Source: Sitta carolinensis
Taxonomy: Eukaryota > Chordata > Aves > Passeriformes > Sittidae
DNA: 64,000 nt
Direction of reading: 5' to 3'
Assembly: GCA_032173965.1 (NCBI GenBank)
Contig: JAVUNC010000004.1
Span: 58,093,501-58,157,500 of the forward strand
How positions within the stretch are numbered: position 1 is the first letter of the stretch; each line of letters begins with the position of its first letter. The position numbers and the translations under genes are program-made. The notes beneath the pieces were generated by a model. That model searched no databases. It was not told the DNA's origin and saw only the letters and a list, made by a program, of their open reading frames with translations. Shown in pieces: positions 1 through 13,200 of this stretch.

Positions 1-1100
1 TAGTAGGGCTTAAGAAGGCTCCATTTAGACAGACAAAACCCGACACACTGTAATGCAATATTAGCATCATTTGATGCACTTATTTTCTGTCTTAAACACT
101 AGAATCCTGTCCACTAATTACTGAAAAGCAAGACAACACTATAATATATGCCAGTGGAACTAAGTGCATTCATATTATTTCAAAGGAAACTGTTTTTGCA
201 TTGCTGTGGTGATGAAGCAAGAATTCAAGCATTGTTTTGTTCTTCAATGATGAAGTCAAGAGACTTTATTTATTTAGTCTTTGTAAAGTCGTGAACAATT
301 TAAGAACAGGAAAAATCTGTTGATAAACTGTTTCTGTCACACAAAACAAGTGGCCAGTAGGATCCTTTGGAAATAGTGACAAGCTGGTCTGCAAGCAGCA
401 GCACACCTGTGCACCTCCTGAAGTAGGTCACATAGAAAAGAAAATGGCAACGTGCACTGCCCATGGAAAAACTCTGTACCCTTAGATACACGCCATTCCA
501 GAGGAGGTACATTTTCATTTGTGGAAGGATACAAAGTCAGCCCTTGAAATGTAAAGCTTGGAGACAATATGCACCTCAGTCAGCAATTTGCAACTAAACC
601 ACTGTGTAACTACAGAAATGCACACAGAACTGAAGACAGTGCAAATATATTCACAGTAAATGTTATGTAGGTTTTCACACTACCAAGAGCAATAGTTTCT
701 TTATTAATTCAGCATAAAAGATACATAAATCAAGCTAAAACTTTAGCTTGCAAGATTAAAATCAAGTTCTATACCACTTGTTTTTTTTAAAAAAACCTTC
801 ATATTTATGTAGCTATTTTGTTCAGATTACTCAAAAACCAAGAAGGGTATAAATTATGTTTTTAACCATACAAACAAAGATTTAATACATGAAAACTAAA
901 CACTTAAAGAGAAGGCATCCTGTCAGAATTTTCCTTTAGTTTATATAAGACCTTACTGCTCGGTATATTCATTTATAAAGTGTACCATCATTTCATGGTG
1001 GTTCTTTTGAAACATGTAAAATATCTCTTTTCTTATTTGGCCTCTAGCAAAATAACAGCTAAATGGGCTTTTAATACTGAACATAACAAGAACTAATCAC

Positions 1101-1251
1101 CTTGATTTGGTTGATCTGTATGTCCAAAGGAGATGATGATGTTTCCAAAGTTTCCAGTTCTTTTTCTTGTTCAGCTATCCAGATGGACAGAGCTTCAAAA
1201 TTATTGCCAAAATGATCCCACTTGTTTTTCACCATTTCCATGCTTTTAATA
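1101..1251 (-). CDS. SYNE1: SYNE1 exon 31: last exon in the window
   Basis: 151 nt, completing the Asp codon and leaving in phase 0. Encodes [74 protein letters not shown] is a helix C to helix A transition shared with mammals. Acceptor TTTTAG, donor AAG|GTGATT. The remaining 1,100 bp to the left edge (1-1100) are intron with no exon or element I recognise; the next exon should lie outside. Confidence 0.98.
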
Positions 1252-4200
1252 CTAAAATTAACCAAATCAATTAGAGAGAATAAACAGTTTAATAAAATGA
1301 AGCTGCCCATGTACTTACTAAAATAAAAATGGAACTTATTCAGTCTACAGGAGGGTCATTTTAAAAAGTTCTTGTTTTAGAGGATCAAGTTGTGCATCTA
1401 AATTCAAACATGGTTCCATGCACCATGGACCATGCACCAAAAGTCAAACAAATGCATTAGCAATAGAGGGGACATTGAGAGGTAAAAGAAAAGTACAGCT
1501 TTATTTATCAGCTGTACTAGAATCTTATCATAGTGGGAAGAGAAAGGAAAAGGAACATCAACAGGATGAAATTTTTATGAAATAATATGGAATGATGATT
1601 ACATCAGAAATCTAAATATTTAGATAACTGAGTGCACAGATGTTCATAGTTTAGTCCCTAGACCAGAATTATTAAAACCAGTGAAATGTGGACATACACA
1701 CAGTCACCAGTACTTGATTGCTTTATTGATCTTACTTTTTTTATAACAGCAATCTCCCCCTCTTATAGGAAGTTCATGTTTGCTGTGGCAAAGATTTCAT
1801 ATCAAGCCAAAGAATCCACAACAAATGTAACTCAACTCCCTCAGTAGTTTTACATTGTAGGTATGTTAAACAGAGACAGATTATGACTGATGTTTCTATG
1901 TCTAGGATTGCAAACAAAGCACCATCTTTTTTGGTCACAAGTAAGAAGGCCATTATACAAGGCCTAACAGATTAACTTCCAGTATACAAGTTTCTGCTCC
2001 TTTCAAGTAATTGAAACCAGTGCTAATGTCAGCCCAGCACATAGCTTGCAAAACACACATTTTCTATTTCACTGAAAATACTAAACTTTCATCATAAAAG
2101 TTTAAATATTACAAAATTTCAAAATACATTTTCCTTCTAAATATTGCCTAAAAACCATTCCATGGTAAAAAAGTATTTAACTTTTTTCCCCCCTCATTAA
2201 AGCTACAGGAAGCTTTAAGAAAAGATGTAGCTTAAAAACGTAAAAGTTGGCCTTTTTATTTTTCCTTATTTTGAAAATTAAAAAAAAAAAAAGGAATGTC
2301 AACAGCCATTTACTGATAAGAGTGTGTGCAAATTCAAGTTATTTGTAGGAAACAACGTGCAAAAGTATTTCACACAAGTCCAGCTCATGAAAATACAGCT
2401 GGAAATCAGAATCCAGGAGTCAATTCAGTGGTACAACTGCTGTTGCATGCCTTCATTGGAGTTTCTTTAAGAAAGCCACAGACTGTAAAGAATATAATCC
2501 CAAACACACTGCACAGCTCTGCATGATCCCCTTGGAAAACAGATGGGTTGTTATTACAGTACCTGACTGTGGAGAGCTGCTCCAACTTTTCTCTCCTTTT
2601 CCTGTTCACTGGCATAATATGTAACTTATGAGTTTTGAATAACTTCACTTTAAATTACTCACCCAAGATTTTTACTGATAGTGCAAGTTAAAATATAACT
2701 CTTACACATTTAATATGAGTTCTGTACATACCCTGAAGATAGCTGTACAGATCTGCATCTTTTACAGAAGGTATTTAGCTTTTTATTATCTGTCACACTA
2801 TCACAGACATTCTGTATAATCCATACATTCAACTAAAACCTAATTCATATCTACATTGAAAGGGTATATCGATGATGATTTTCATTTAAAAATAGATTAC
2901 TTTATTTAAAAAGCAAATATTCATTGCTGGAAGAGTAAATTTCTTAGATTGAAAAATCACATTAGTTTTCTCTCTAAGAGTGGAGAAACTTATGTATACA
3001 GTATTTAGTAAGAGATGGCAGAATTTGACTGCAAAGCACTCTAGCACTTCATGTTGGAGAAAGTATTACATAAATGGTCAGATCACCATTTGCTGCACAG
3101 GCTAGCAGGTTTATAGCTCTCCTTTCATATCAAGAAGAAAATGGTATTAAATTAAGATTAGCATGACAGTGGTCTTTATGAGGAAAAAAAAAAACCCAAA
3201 TTTTTTTTTTAAGGCATTGCCCTTTACTCAAATTCTGTTCGAGGTGATGGTACCTGCTTAATCTTATAAAGAAGATTATTCTAGAGAATAATTCCAAGTA
3301 AGACAAAATATAAATGGCACAGGTATCTATGAGTTGTGTACCAGATTTAGTGTATGCAAAAATACTGATTTCATACATACATACAAGTGTATCTGTATAG
3401 GGATAAAATGAAAATAGCAACATTCTGAATTTGAGTAACAGGTTCAATTATTCACTTGAGAGAAGGGAGGAATTTTTTACAAATACAAAAAGCTACAAAT
3501 ATTTATCAAGTTTTCCTTGGACTTTGAAACATTCATTTTTAAACAAAATCTGGAAAATTATGTCTTTGTTTTTTTTGGCAACAGAAGCAGCTTTTGATAT
3601 TGCCCACGAAATACAATCTGGGCATTCAGCTAAGACAAAGGCACTTCTTGACACTCCTGTAGAGAAAGTGGAATACTGAAAAATGAGGCAAATGTGGTAA
3701 TTGTGCTGCTCTAACACCCTAAATGAGAATTTTCTTTCCAAAAGAGTCCAGTACCTCAAGAATGAGCACAATTATCACTTCTTCACAAGACTGGGGCTTA
3801 AAGGGAAGTGACAGGTTAAATGTAACTAACTTTTATGAACTACATATAATTAAAAGAAAATAATTTGGTTGTTTGCACACACTCTTTTGACACATTTGGT
3901 ACCATAACTTGGTTACTATGCCAGAGCAAGCAGTAAATGACAGAGCTGATAAGACAACACAAAATGCTGACAAGGTAGTCTAGAAATCTGATACAATCTT
4001 ATAGTGAAGAATAAATATTAGGACTTGTTAAGAACATACTCTTCTTCAAGAGTAATTTCCACTTTTTTCACTTGTTCTTGGATTGATTTTGCCTGATGCT
4101 GAAGGGACTGCTTGTTCTTTGAACCAAGCTGTATCTCAGAGGAATTCTTCACCAAATTCTCAGCCTGCACTGCCATTGCTTCAGTTTGTTTAGAAAGTTC

Positions 4201-7200
4201 CTGTAAGGATGCAAGATGTATTAATACAACTATAGAGTTTCATATATTAACACAAAAAGTATTTTTCCTCAATGTTTATGGTTGGAAAAAAGTACCCACA
4301 TCCTACATGTATATTCTGGTTTTATGTATTTATACATTCAATCTCTGGACAAAGTTAATTTCATGTTGCATTTAAGAAAAGTCCATTTGAGCAAACTAGA
4401 TTGAATTAAATTTATCAAGAGATGCTGCAAGTGCAAAAGTTTTTAAAAATTCAAAGTCTCTTCTATAGCTTTTCAAGAAATTTATTTTTGCATAACAGAA
4501 GAAAATATACGTCTTTATTTAATTTTTAGATCCCACCATTTACCAAATGGATTTTGCAGTACCTCATATTTTGTGTTTTCACTTTGTTTAGCAATTATTT
4601 TCTGTCACAAACATTAAACCCACACACCAGAACAATCGATGCTGCACATAATCAAGGTAGGTATAATTTATTATTGGCTTCATCAAAGGTTAGCAGCAGT
4701 GTGTAAACCATGGCACTTAAGAAAAACAAGCACTATTAATGGGAGAATTCTGTGTTACTAAGGGCAAATGGCACATTATGGCTTTTGTCCATGGGGTAGG
4801 CATCTCTCCTTTTTCTTCTCAGGGCTAAGAGTGCTATTCGTCACATTCCAGACCACCTTGCCAAAAAGTGCCCAACACTGGATTACCAGCATAGATGATT
4901 ACTGAGCATAAAATAGGAAGTCCTCAAAATAACATTTACTTTCATACATACACTTCAGATGCATACTTTGAGAAATCCTTTGTATTTTTTTCACAAAGTG
5001 ACTTTTTACCTCTAAAAAGTTGATGCAATTCTCGCCTGTATATGCAATTTGCATCGGCATTAGTGGGAAACCATGCAAAGATTGAAGGCAATACTCTCAG
5101 CCCACGTTGACAGAAAGACATCTCAGTTCCTGCATTTCACACAGTCAGTACCTTTGTCTGATCCAGTTCTGAGGAGAGGCTCTCCAAACTGCTAAAGTTT
5201 AAGATACGTTCAAGTACAGAGCTTGCTTGATTGAGATACTTTACTACCGTTTCTTTGTCTCTTTCAAACTGCTCCCATTTATTTATTGTGACCTAGAAAA
5301 CAAACAAAACCAAAAAAGGAAGACAAGGAGATCAAAGGGGGGAAACAAGATTTTCCTTGTACATTACTGAAAAAGGAAAAAAGAGTGTCTTGACATAAAA
5401 TAATTTTTCCTGAGAAGCCATCTATTTAACAGTGAGTAGATGAAACTCTTCTAAATCAAACTTTTTCTTTGAATGCCTACTGATTCGTATTATGCTGTGC
5501 TAAAAAAGCACTGTTCTCTAAGTTGCCAGCAATATTTAAATCTTTTATTTGAATGTCCTGTAAGATATCTAAAGTAATACAAGCAGAGGCTTAGGGTGAC
5601 AAGTCGTCAAAAACATCAAAAGGATTTTCAAATTCTTTAATAAAATAAATTACAGTAAAATGGTAGAAGAAAATCCCTACACATAGGAAAATCACACATA
5701 AGGACCAATTTGCTCTTTTCTGATAATGTAGAATTTGATTAACCTACATCATTTAATTACCAGTCACAAGAACTATGACAGCTTAAATAATTATTTTCTT
5801 GATTCTGAAGCACAGATTAAGACGTTACATATGGCAATTTTTAAGAGAAAAAAAAATGTGTTTCAGTAACAAGTGCTTATATTAAGAAGTTATTTGAGGT
5901 TTATTGAGTGTGTTCCTCATCTTGTGTTTTCTCATGGAAAATAATTTTTGTGACTTTACATTCTGCTTAGAAACATGTGAAGAGCAAATCCTATATGGTG
6001 CAAGAAGCTATAAATTCTATTCCCAGTTCAGTCCATGATTAGCTATACAAGCTGAAGCAATCCATTTCATTTCCCTAGGACTTTCACCTTCCTTCTTTAA
6101 ATTTAGGACCACAGCATGTATTTCACACAGTAGATGTCAGGATTATATTTGCACATCAGGTGTTTTTAACCTAATATTCAGCCTAAGGACATTCAACAAA
6201 AGAGCAACATGATCTTTAGTAACCAGAAAAGGGACATCTAAAAATAAATTCTCAGATAAATTATTTAAAACTGTTAATTACTATGACTGAATAGTTGAGA
6301 CTTTTAAACACTTCCAGACAGAATGCTATTTCTTTATTAAGAGGTATACAGCTCCAAGAAGTTTTCATAGAGGTACTGATCATGAAAACCCCAAGGACCA
6401 AGAGTCAGAGGTGAGGAAATGAGCTCGGTTTTTGATATTAAAAAAACTTGGGGTTTACTAAGTTTTATAAAGAAAATTAGGAATAAGTAAGCATGAGGTC
6501 TTCTTTCCATGAGCAAAAGACCCACCTGCAGTTGCTCTTCCCGTTTCTCCATAGTCTGCTGCATGTTCTCCAATGTTCCCTCTAATTTTTGTAAATCCTC
6601 TCGTACTGTGCTGGGCAGTCCACCTTCAATCTGCAACCGCTTGGCTTGGGAAATCTGCTTTTGCACATCTTGCCTTTTTGCACGGAGTCTCCTTGTCCTT
6701 TGCTAAAAGGATTCATGCAGCAGCAATGATTAGACTTTTTAGCCCCTTTGGCAAACGGGCAAGATGCAGCCCCTTTTCTTTTTTATTGCAGGGATATGCA
6801 ATGAGAGTAACAGACAGGGATAAAAAGGGGCAAGTATTCTTTAGAGTCTTATACTCATCAAGTTTATTTCTGGAAGCCCTAGCTTCCAAAATATCAACTG
6901 CTGCCTTTTGTGGCATATGCATGTGAGAAAAGGAGTGGAAATGTGGCCATTTATCCAAGCATATTTGAGAAAGCAGAAGCCACAGCAGTTGAGCAACACA
7001 GCAGGAGTCACAGGTGCATGACTGAATCCAGGCACAGGCTGAACCCTCGGATTGAACAAAGTCATGGATCAGCCTTATGAGAGAGCAGCAGGGTGTGGCT
7101 AAACTGTGTAACTGTCCTGGAGGTGCTTTTAATTTGTAGCACTATCAGAAACTCCTAAGAATACATCCTCTCTCCTTTTTAACCTGCCTGACCCAGCCAG

Positions 7201-10200
7201 CCTTGCCAGGTAAACTCACAACTAGATCCATTCTACTCTGGGTACCTTCAGGTCTCTGTCAAAATCTGCTTCTGCCTTGGTAGACTCCATACCACAAGAA
7301 AAAGAACTCACAGAGAACCTAATATTTCTACTACCTCTCCTAAAATGGATAAGGAATTGTGCAGTATTTAAAGAATGAATACAAACCTTAACACATAGAG
7401 CAGTGCATATAAACACCAAAGAGTTTAGATAAGACACAGGTAAGACTTAGTAGTGACTGGTCAGCCACTAAGCTGTCTGACTCCACAGAAATAGATGTTA
7501 ATATAAAAAAAACTTTAATAATTCCCAAACATTGCCAGTAAATTATTTCCATCCTCATTAGCTTTGAGCAGCTCACAATGTTATTTTCCCATATTTGGCC
7601 TTAAAAGCCATGATTTTTGCTGTGTGCAAGCCATACCATTGATTATTACAGTAGCCTGTAGATGTTTTGATACATTATCAGCACCTAAGAAACCTCCTGT
7701 TCTACTCCTACAGAATGGAGGCCCATTTGTCACAAAAAAAGCTATCCAGAGAAGGAGATAACGCTAGAGCAACACCTTCCCTCCAATATTTAAAGCTGGG
7801 ACCACGTCAAAGGGCTAAAATAGAGAAATTTCCAAAGCCAGGATTATGCCAAATTTCGCATGACTGAATCTGAAACCCAGGCTATAAAAAGGTAAAATGG
7901 GAGAGTCTACATATTTGCAGAGTACACTCACCCAAAATTTAAAGTGAATGAAGCTTGTTTTTTCAGTGTTTTGTGTCCAAAACCCATATGAAATTAAAGT
8001 TGACAATTAACATTTAAAATATACTGAAAACATTTTTAATTAGAAGAAATCAATTCTAGGCCATATAGGACTGTTTCCTTTATAACTCTTTCAAGTTTCA
8101 ATATAAAGACTTATATTAATGGATGTAACAAAATTTTATAATTACCTACATTAGTCTCTTAAAAAAATTGCATTATTTTTACATGAGTAATTGCCCTACC
8201 TGATGATGAAGCAGTAGTTGCTGAGCTTGTATTAAACTTTCTGTATCCAGGATCTTTTCAGCTTCTGCTTGGACTTCTTTAGAGTTGTTGATTAACTCTT
8301 CAATTGCACTTTTAACTTCTTCTTTGTACTGGACACAGTCTCCAACAGCACCTAAGGTATTTTCAATCTAACATCACAGATAACTTTATGTATTTCATGT
8401 TGAAAGACACATCTATATTTTAAGGATATGTTTATATTTGGAACACCTTTTCAAAATACAGTGATTTTTTAAAATTTAAACCGTTTTTATGTCCAGCATT
8501 TTTGACAGCTTTAACTTTACACTGAAAAAGTGTCTTTAGACTTAAAATCTTACTGGGGAGAGACTTTTGCCTTACTCAAACATACTCCCTGTTACACTGC
8601 TATATGACAAATAGCCATCTGTGACAGATACTTATTGGTGATCACTTAGAACATGCTCTCCTTATCCTTGCAGGCTGACTCAGACTCCCAATGCACTCCT
8701 CAACACAAAAAAAATTTTGCTGCCAGTTGGACTGTCTTGAGCAGTGTTTTGGTGAATCAAGAATACATTAAAGTGCTGAATTACCCTGGTTTTGTGGACC
8801 ACAATGTGCGTGTGGTGCAGTATCCAGTCTCAGCTTGCAAAATTTCATGAATAGGTAAATTTGTATAAAAAGAGGTAAATCCATTAAACACATCACAAAG
8901 TTCTCTATTTGTGTGATTTATCTAAATACATGTAGCTGACTCTGAGGCTCTGATCCTCATACAGTTCCTTTATTTTAAAGTTTTAATCATAAACTATTTT
9001 AGATAATTTTCCTTTTCTTCGTCCTGTTCCTTTCCTTTCCTTTTTACTTTGCAGAGTAATTTGAACTCAAGCCATTTACTTTCCTGTTATATAAATATTT
9101 AGCTTTTAGTCTTCAAAACTATTGCTGAGCTCTGGCAATACCCAGTATCAGTCCTTGTCTAAACAGTCTCATCCATGTGATTAACGCGTTTTATAAACAG
9201 TATTCAGACTTCATTCTTCAGACTTAAGAATCAGTAGTTGTTCAACTATAATACAGAGTGCCATTAAGATTATGCTTTTAGATTCAAACCAAGCATAGAT
9301 CTGACCTCTTATTGTCTCATATTACCCTTGTTAACTTACCTTTAGTTCTGACTTCTAGAGGAAACAAAAAACAAATGATTTAACTAAAAAAAAAAATCAC
9401 TCCCAAAAAACTAAAGGAAAAAAAAAGACAGTATCTTAAGCTTTTTACCATCAGGTGGAAAATACACTTCTTGCCCAAAATTTCCAAACAGTTTTCACAC
9501 CACAGAAGTTTAGAGAATTTTCAATAAATACATAGAAATTTTATACATTTGAAACTCCTATAAGGCCTGCACTAGAACTGACATTGACAATGACATTTGA
9601 AGTCTGAACCCTTTCTCTCTCCTGAACTCTTTATTTTGCTCCTAAGTGGGTCTATTCCACCTTTTAAGTGCAAGATGCTCTTTGTCTCACCTGATTTTTC
9701 TTTTAACTCTATAAACTGTGAAGCAGTAGGTTCCCTGAGATCACACAGAACTCAAGGGTTCAGTGTTTCTGAGATGTTTTGCTTGTTAAGACTCAGAAAT
9801 TTCTTTCCCCTGATTTCTGCAGTTACAGCATCTCATTTTCATTCAGGCCTCAGAGAACTGCAGCCTTTTCCTGCAAGTTCAGGATGTGATACACATCCTT
9901 AATGACTAGAAACAACCTCAAACTAGTGCTTTATTTCAGCATAAAAGAAAAATAAATCACGATCAAAGTGAAATTCTATATCCACTAGCTGATGTATATC
10001 ATGGTTTTGACAATGTTCACTATGAACTGATTTTAAAAAACTAAAAAAATGGACATTTTGATTGCAGAAACCTTTAATACGATACTTTCCAATTCTGCAA
10101 AGGGAAAACCACTATGATAACATGTTTTTTTTGTTTGTTTCTTTTTTTTGGTTTGTTTTTTTTTTTTTTTTTTTTGCTTCTTTTGCTTGCTACTCTCAGT

Positions 10201-13200
10201 GCTTTTCTACCCATGGATTATAAATTAGTATTTCCTTGCTGTAGGCTTGCAGTTTAAGTAAAAAAAACACAGCAGGGAACTTGTGAAGCCATGACTGATG
10301 TCATTTCATGTGACACTGTAAGTGCAGAGTTGTTGTGTCCCTCATACTGTACCTCAGCCAGCAAATCTAGAAGTCTCTTGAAGTCACTGGAAAGTTTACA
10401 AAGCTCATCCTCTGTCTCTTTGGCCTCCAAATCAGGACATAGTGTGGTCAGAACAGCAAGTCTAGATTTCAGCCAGCTGTGATTTTCCCCATGCTTGTGA
10501 ATATGCTTCCTAATTTCCTACAGAAAAAAATCAGAACATATTTTCTTCAGATAAACAAAATGCATCAATAATTGAAATTCATGGCATCAGGTCAAAGATT
10601 AGTAGTGTAAACATAGTACTCTTCTTTAGCTTGAAACACTAGAAATGTAGTATTTTTTATTTGCATACCCTATTAGATTCTGTTTCATTCAATGGCTAGA
10701 ATTTTGCACTTCCACAGACTTTACTCCACTACTAATTAAGCTGTTCTTTAATTAGTAGTGGAGTACTTTTCCCTCACAAACATTTTTACTTACAGATAGA
10801 TAGAGGGCACGTGCCACATATATATTTTCCATATATTGACCATATTTCTTAGTTGTAATTTAAATCTGAGTTGTTGACTTCCCCAAATATATAATTTCAT
10901 GCAATATAAAGTTAAGTGTGATTTTTTTCCTATTTAAATTGCTTTTTTCCCACAACTCTTTCCAACCTGTAGTTAATTTCTATCTTTGTGGCACTGCTGA
11001 TGAGATGTTGGCAGCAGTGAAGCTACATGCGTAAATCAGACGTTTTGAAGCAGAAGCACCCATTAAGCTAAGGATCTATCAGTTTTATCATGCTCATCCT
11101 AATAATGTTTCTCCATATAGTTAGACTCATAACCTGATCATGAATTTCACATAAACACTTTAAGTAGGCGCTCCTAGTAAGCAAAATTAAAAAAAAAAAA
11201 AAAAACAAAACAAAAACAAAACAGAAAGAAGGGTTGAATCCCAAGTGACACAATAAATTATTGCTTAAAACTAATTTAACGAACCAACTCAATCTTCAGC
11301 TATTCTATCACTTTGTTACCAGTCACCAGTACAAAACTGAACGGTAGAATATTTTTTCCTCCCTTTTTATGCTATTGTAGAAGAGAATTTTTATAATAGA
11401 TTTCCTTACATGTAAGTAATTAAATGTAAGATCAAAAACCTGCAATCCAGAAATTTTTGCTTTTGTTAGAGCAGCACTGTTAACTCTGCATGCAATAAGA
11501 TAAGGGGCAAAATTTTTTTCTATCTGTTCCAGTATTTTTAATGTTCTAAATATAGAGGGAAAGGGACCTGTCACTCTCAAAAGAAGTAAGAACTTCTGCC
11601 ACATTTTGCTGTATGTGCAACTTTCTCCTGGTAAGATTTTAAAGAACACCAGGAACCAGTAGAACTACTGTTTTCTGTAGTCAAACAGTTGCACTACTTT
11701 GGAGTAGAATTTTATCCAGAGTCCCAGCAGCAATGGCCACAGCTTTGTTAGAATATAAGCTAAGGGCTCACCCCCACAGATGCTTTACATTGCTTGTATT
11801 TGGCAGTATCGTTAACATTTTCCTTTATCTTCTTCAGCTCTCTTTCTGTTGATGAAATCCAATTTGCCAATTCAGAAAACCTGAAATAAAACATCACAAA
11901 ATGAAAAATAATAAAAAAAAAAGGTTAGACAAAAACTGCCACCATGAAACAGTAATACCTTAAGTGTAGGCAAAAAATTATAAAATCCAATTGAAACCCC
12001 ACTATAATTTGTCAAATTACTACACAAAGTATAGTTTTCTACTTGAAGCTAAGACCACAATATCATTTTTTCCATGGTACTACTGATCTATGATGACTCA
12101 TAGAGGAGTGACCATGCATAAGGCCCTGTAAGACCCGGGCAGGAATTGAGGTGACACCTGCTCTTATAGCCCTTCCAGGTGTCCGAGTGCTCTGTTAGCT
12201 TCACGTATGTGCTGTCTATCTGGGATTTCAGATCCTTCAGGATTCGCTGGCTGCTCTCCAAGGTACCCCTCACTGGATCAGAAACTGGCAGTTTTTGGCA
12301 CAGTTCTTCCATTCGCTGTAGCCTTTTCTCACACAGGTGGTAAGATCCCCTATCCCCGAAGAACAACTGATGGGAGACAAAGCAGAAAATTCAACAGAAA
12401 TACAAACTGGAAGAAATCACACAGCATATCTATTTATTTTTCATAAACTACTGTAAATTTTTTTTTTTGTTAAAGACCTCAAGAATTGTCTGGACACAAA
12501 GAGTTTGGTGGCTGAAGTGTTAGTCAGAACTTCTGTTTATTACTGACATTGAAATGTGTTTCTGTAAATGCCCCCACAGAAGCATAGACCTCATACCATG
12601 TGTTCCTTGATCATTCTTTCATTGCCTTCTCTTGATAACACCTTGTTCTGTCGAGCCAGTTCAGCTTTGCACTCCTCCACTGTCACCAGGAACTTGCTTT
12701 TCTGAACTTCAATTTTCAAGTGGATCAAATGATATGGGGCTTCTGTTTGAAGATCCTGCACACCCACAGGAGCAATAAAGAAGCACAGAGATAAAACACT
12801 ACTCCCACTACTTCAGTGTAAATTTGCTACAAATAAATAGTCTAACACCTGATATGATACAAAATACTATGTATATAGAAAATATGTATGTTCATGAACA
12901 GATTTTTTTCCATATTCACTTTGTTAACAATGTCACAAAGATTTATCAAAAGATTGCAACTTGTGACCAAAATGGTTGTGTATAAGACATGCTAGAGAGA
13001 TATCTTCATTGCTGGCAAGACACAGCACATTTTTCCTGGATAACATAGTAATCACAGCTGCTTCCAGAAGTTTCTGTCTGTCTGCTAGTGAGACCCCTCA
13101 TCCATCACTCCAACTTTGACCAGCAACATGCTGTAGCAGGCAAAAAATTTCCTAAGCTGGTGAGCAAAATTAGTTCTGTTGTTAGAGTCTTTGGCAGAAA

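Noticed and set aside
337..567. Possible next SYNE1 exon in the leftmost kilobase.
   Set aside because: The minus-strand frames do not resemble the expected spectrin-repeat sequence that follows QINQIK, and no suitable acceptor/donor pair with matching phase was found.
6573..6926. Plus-strand open frame of 117 codons.
   Set aside because: It is the antisense shadow of SYNE1 exon 28 plus intron.
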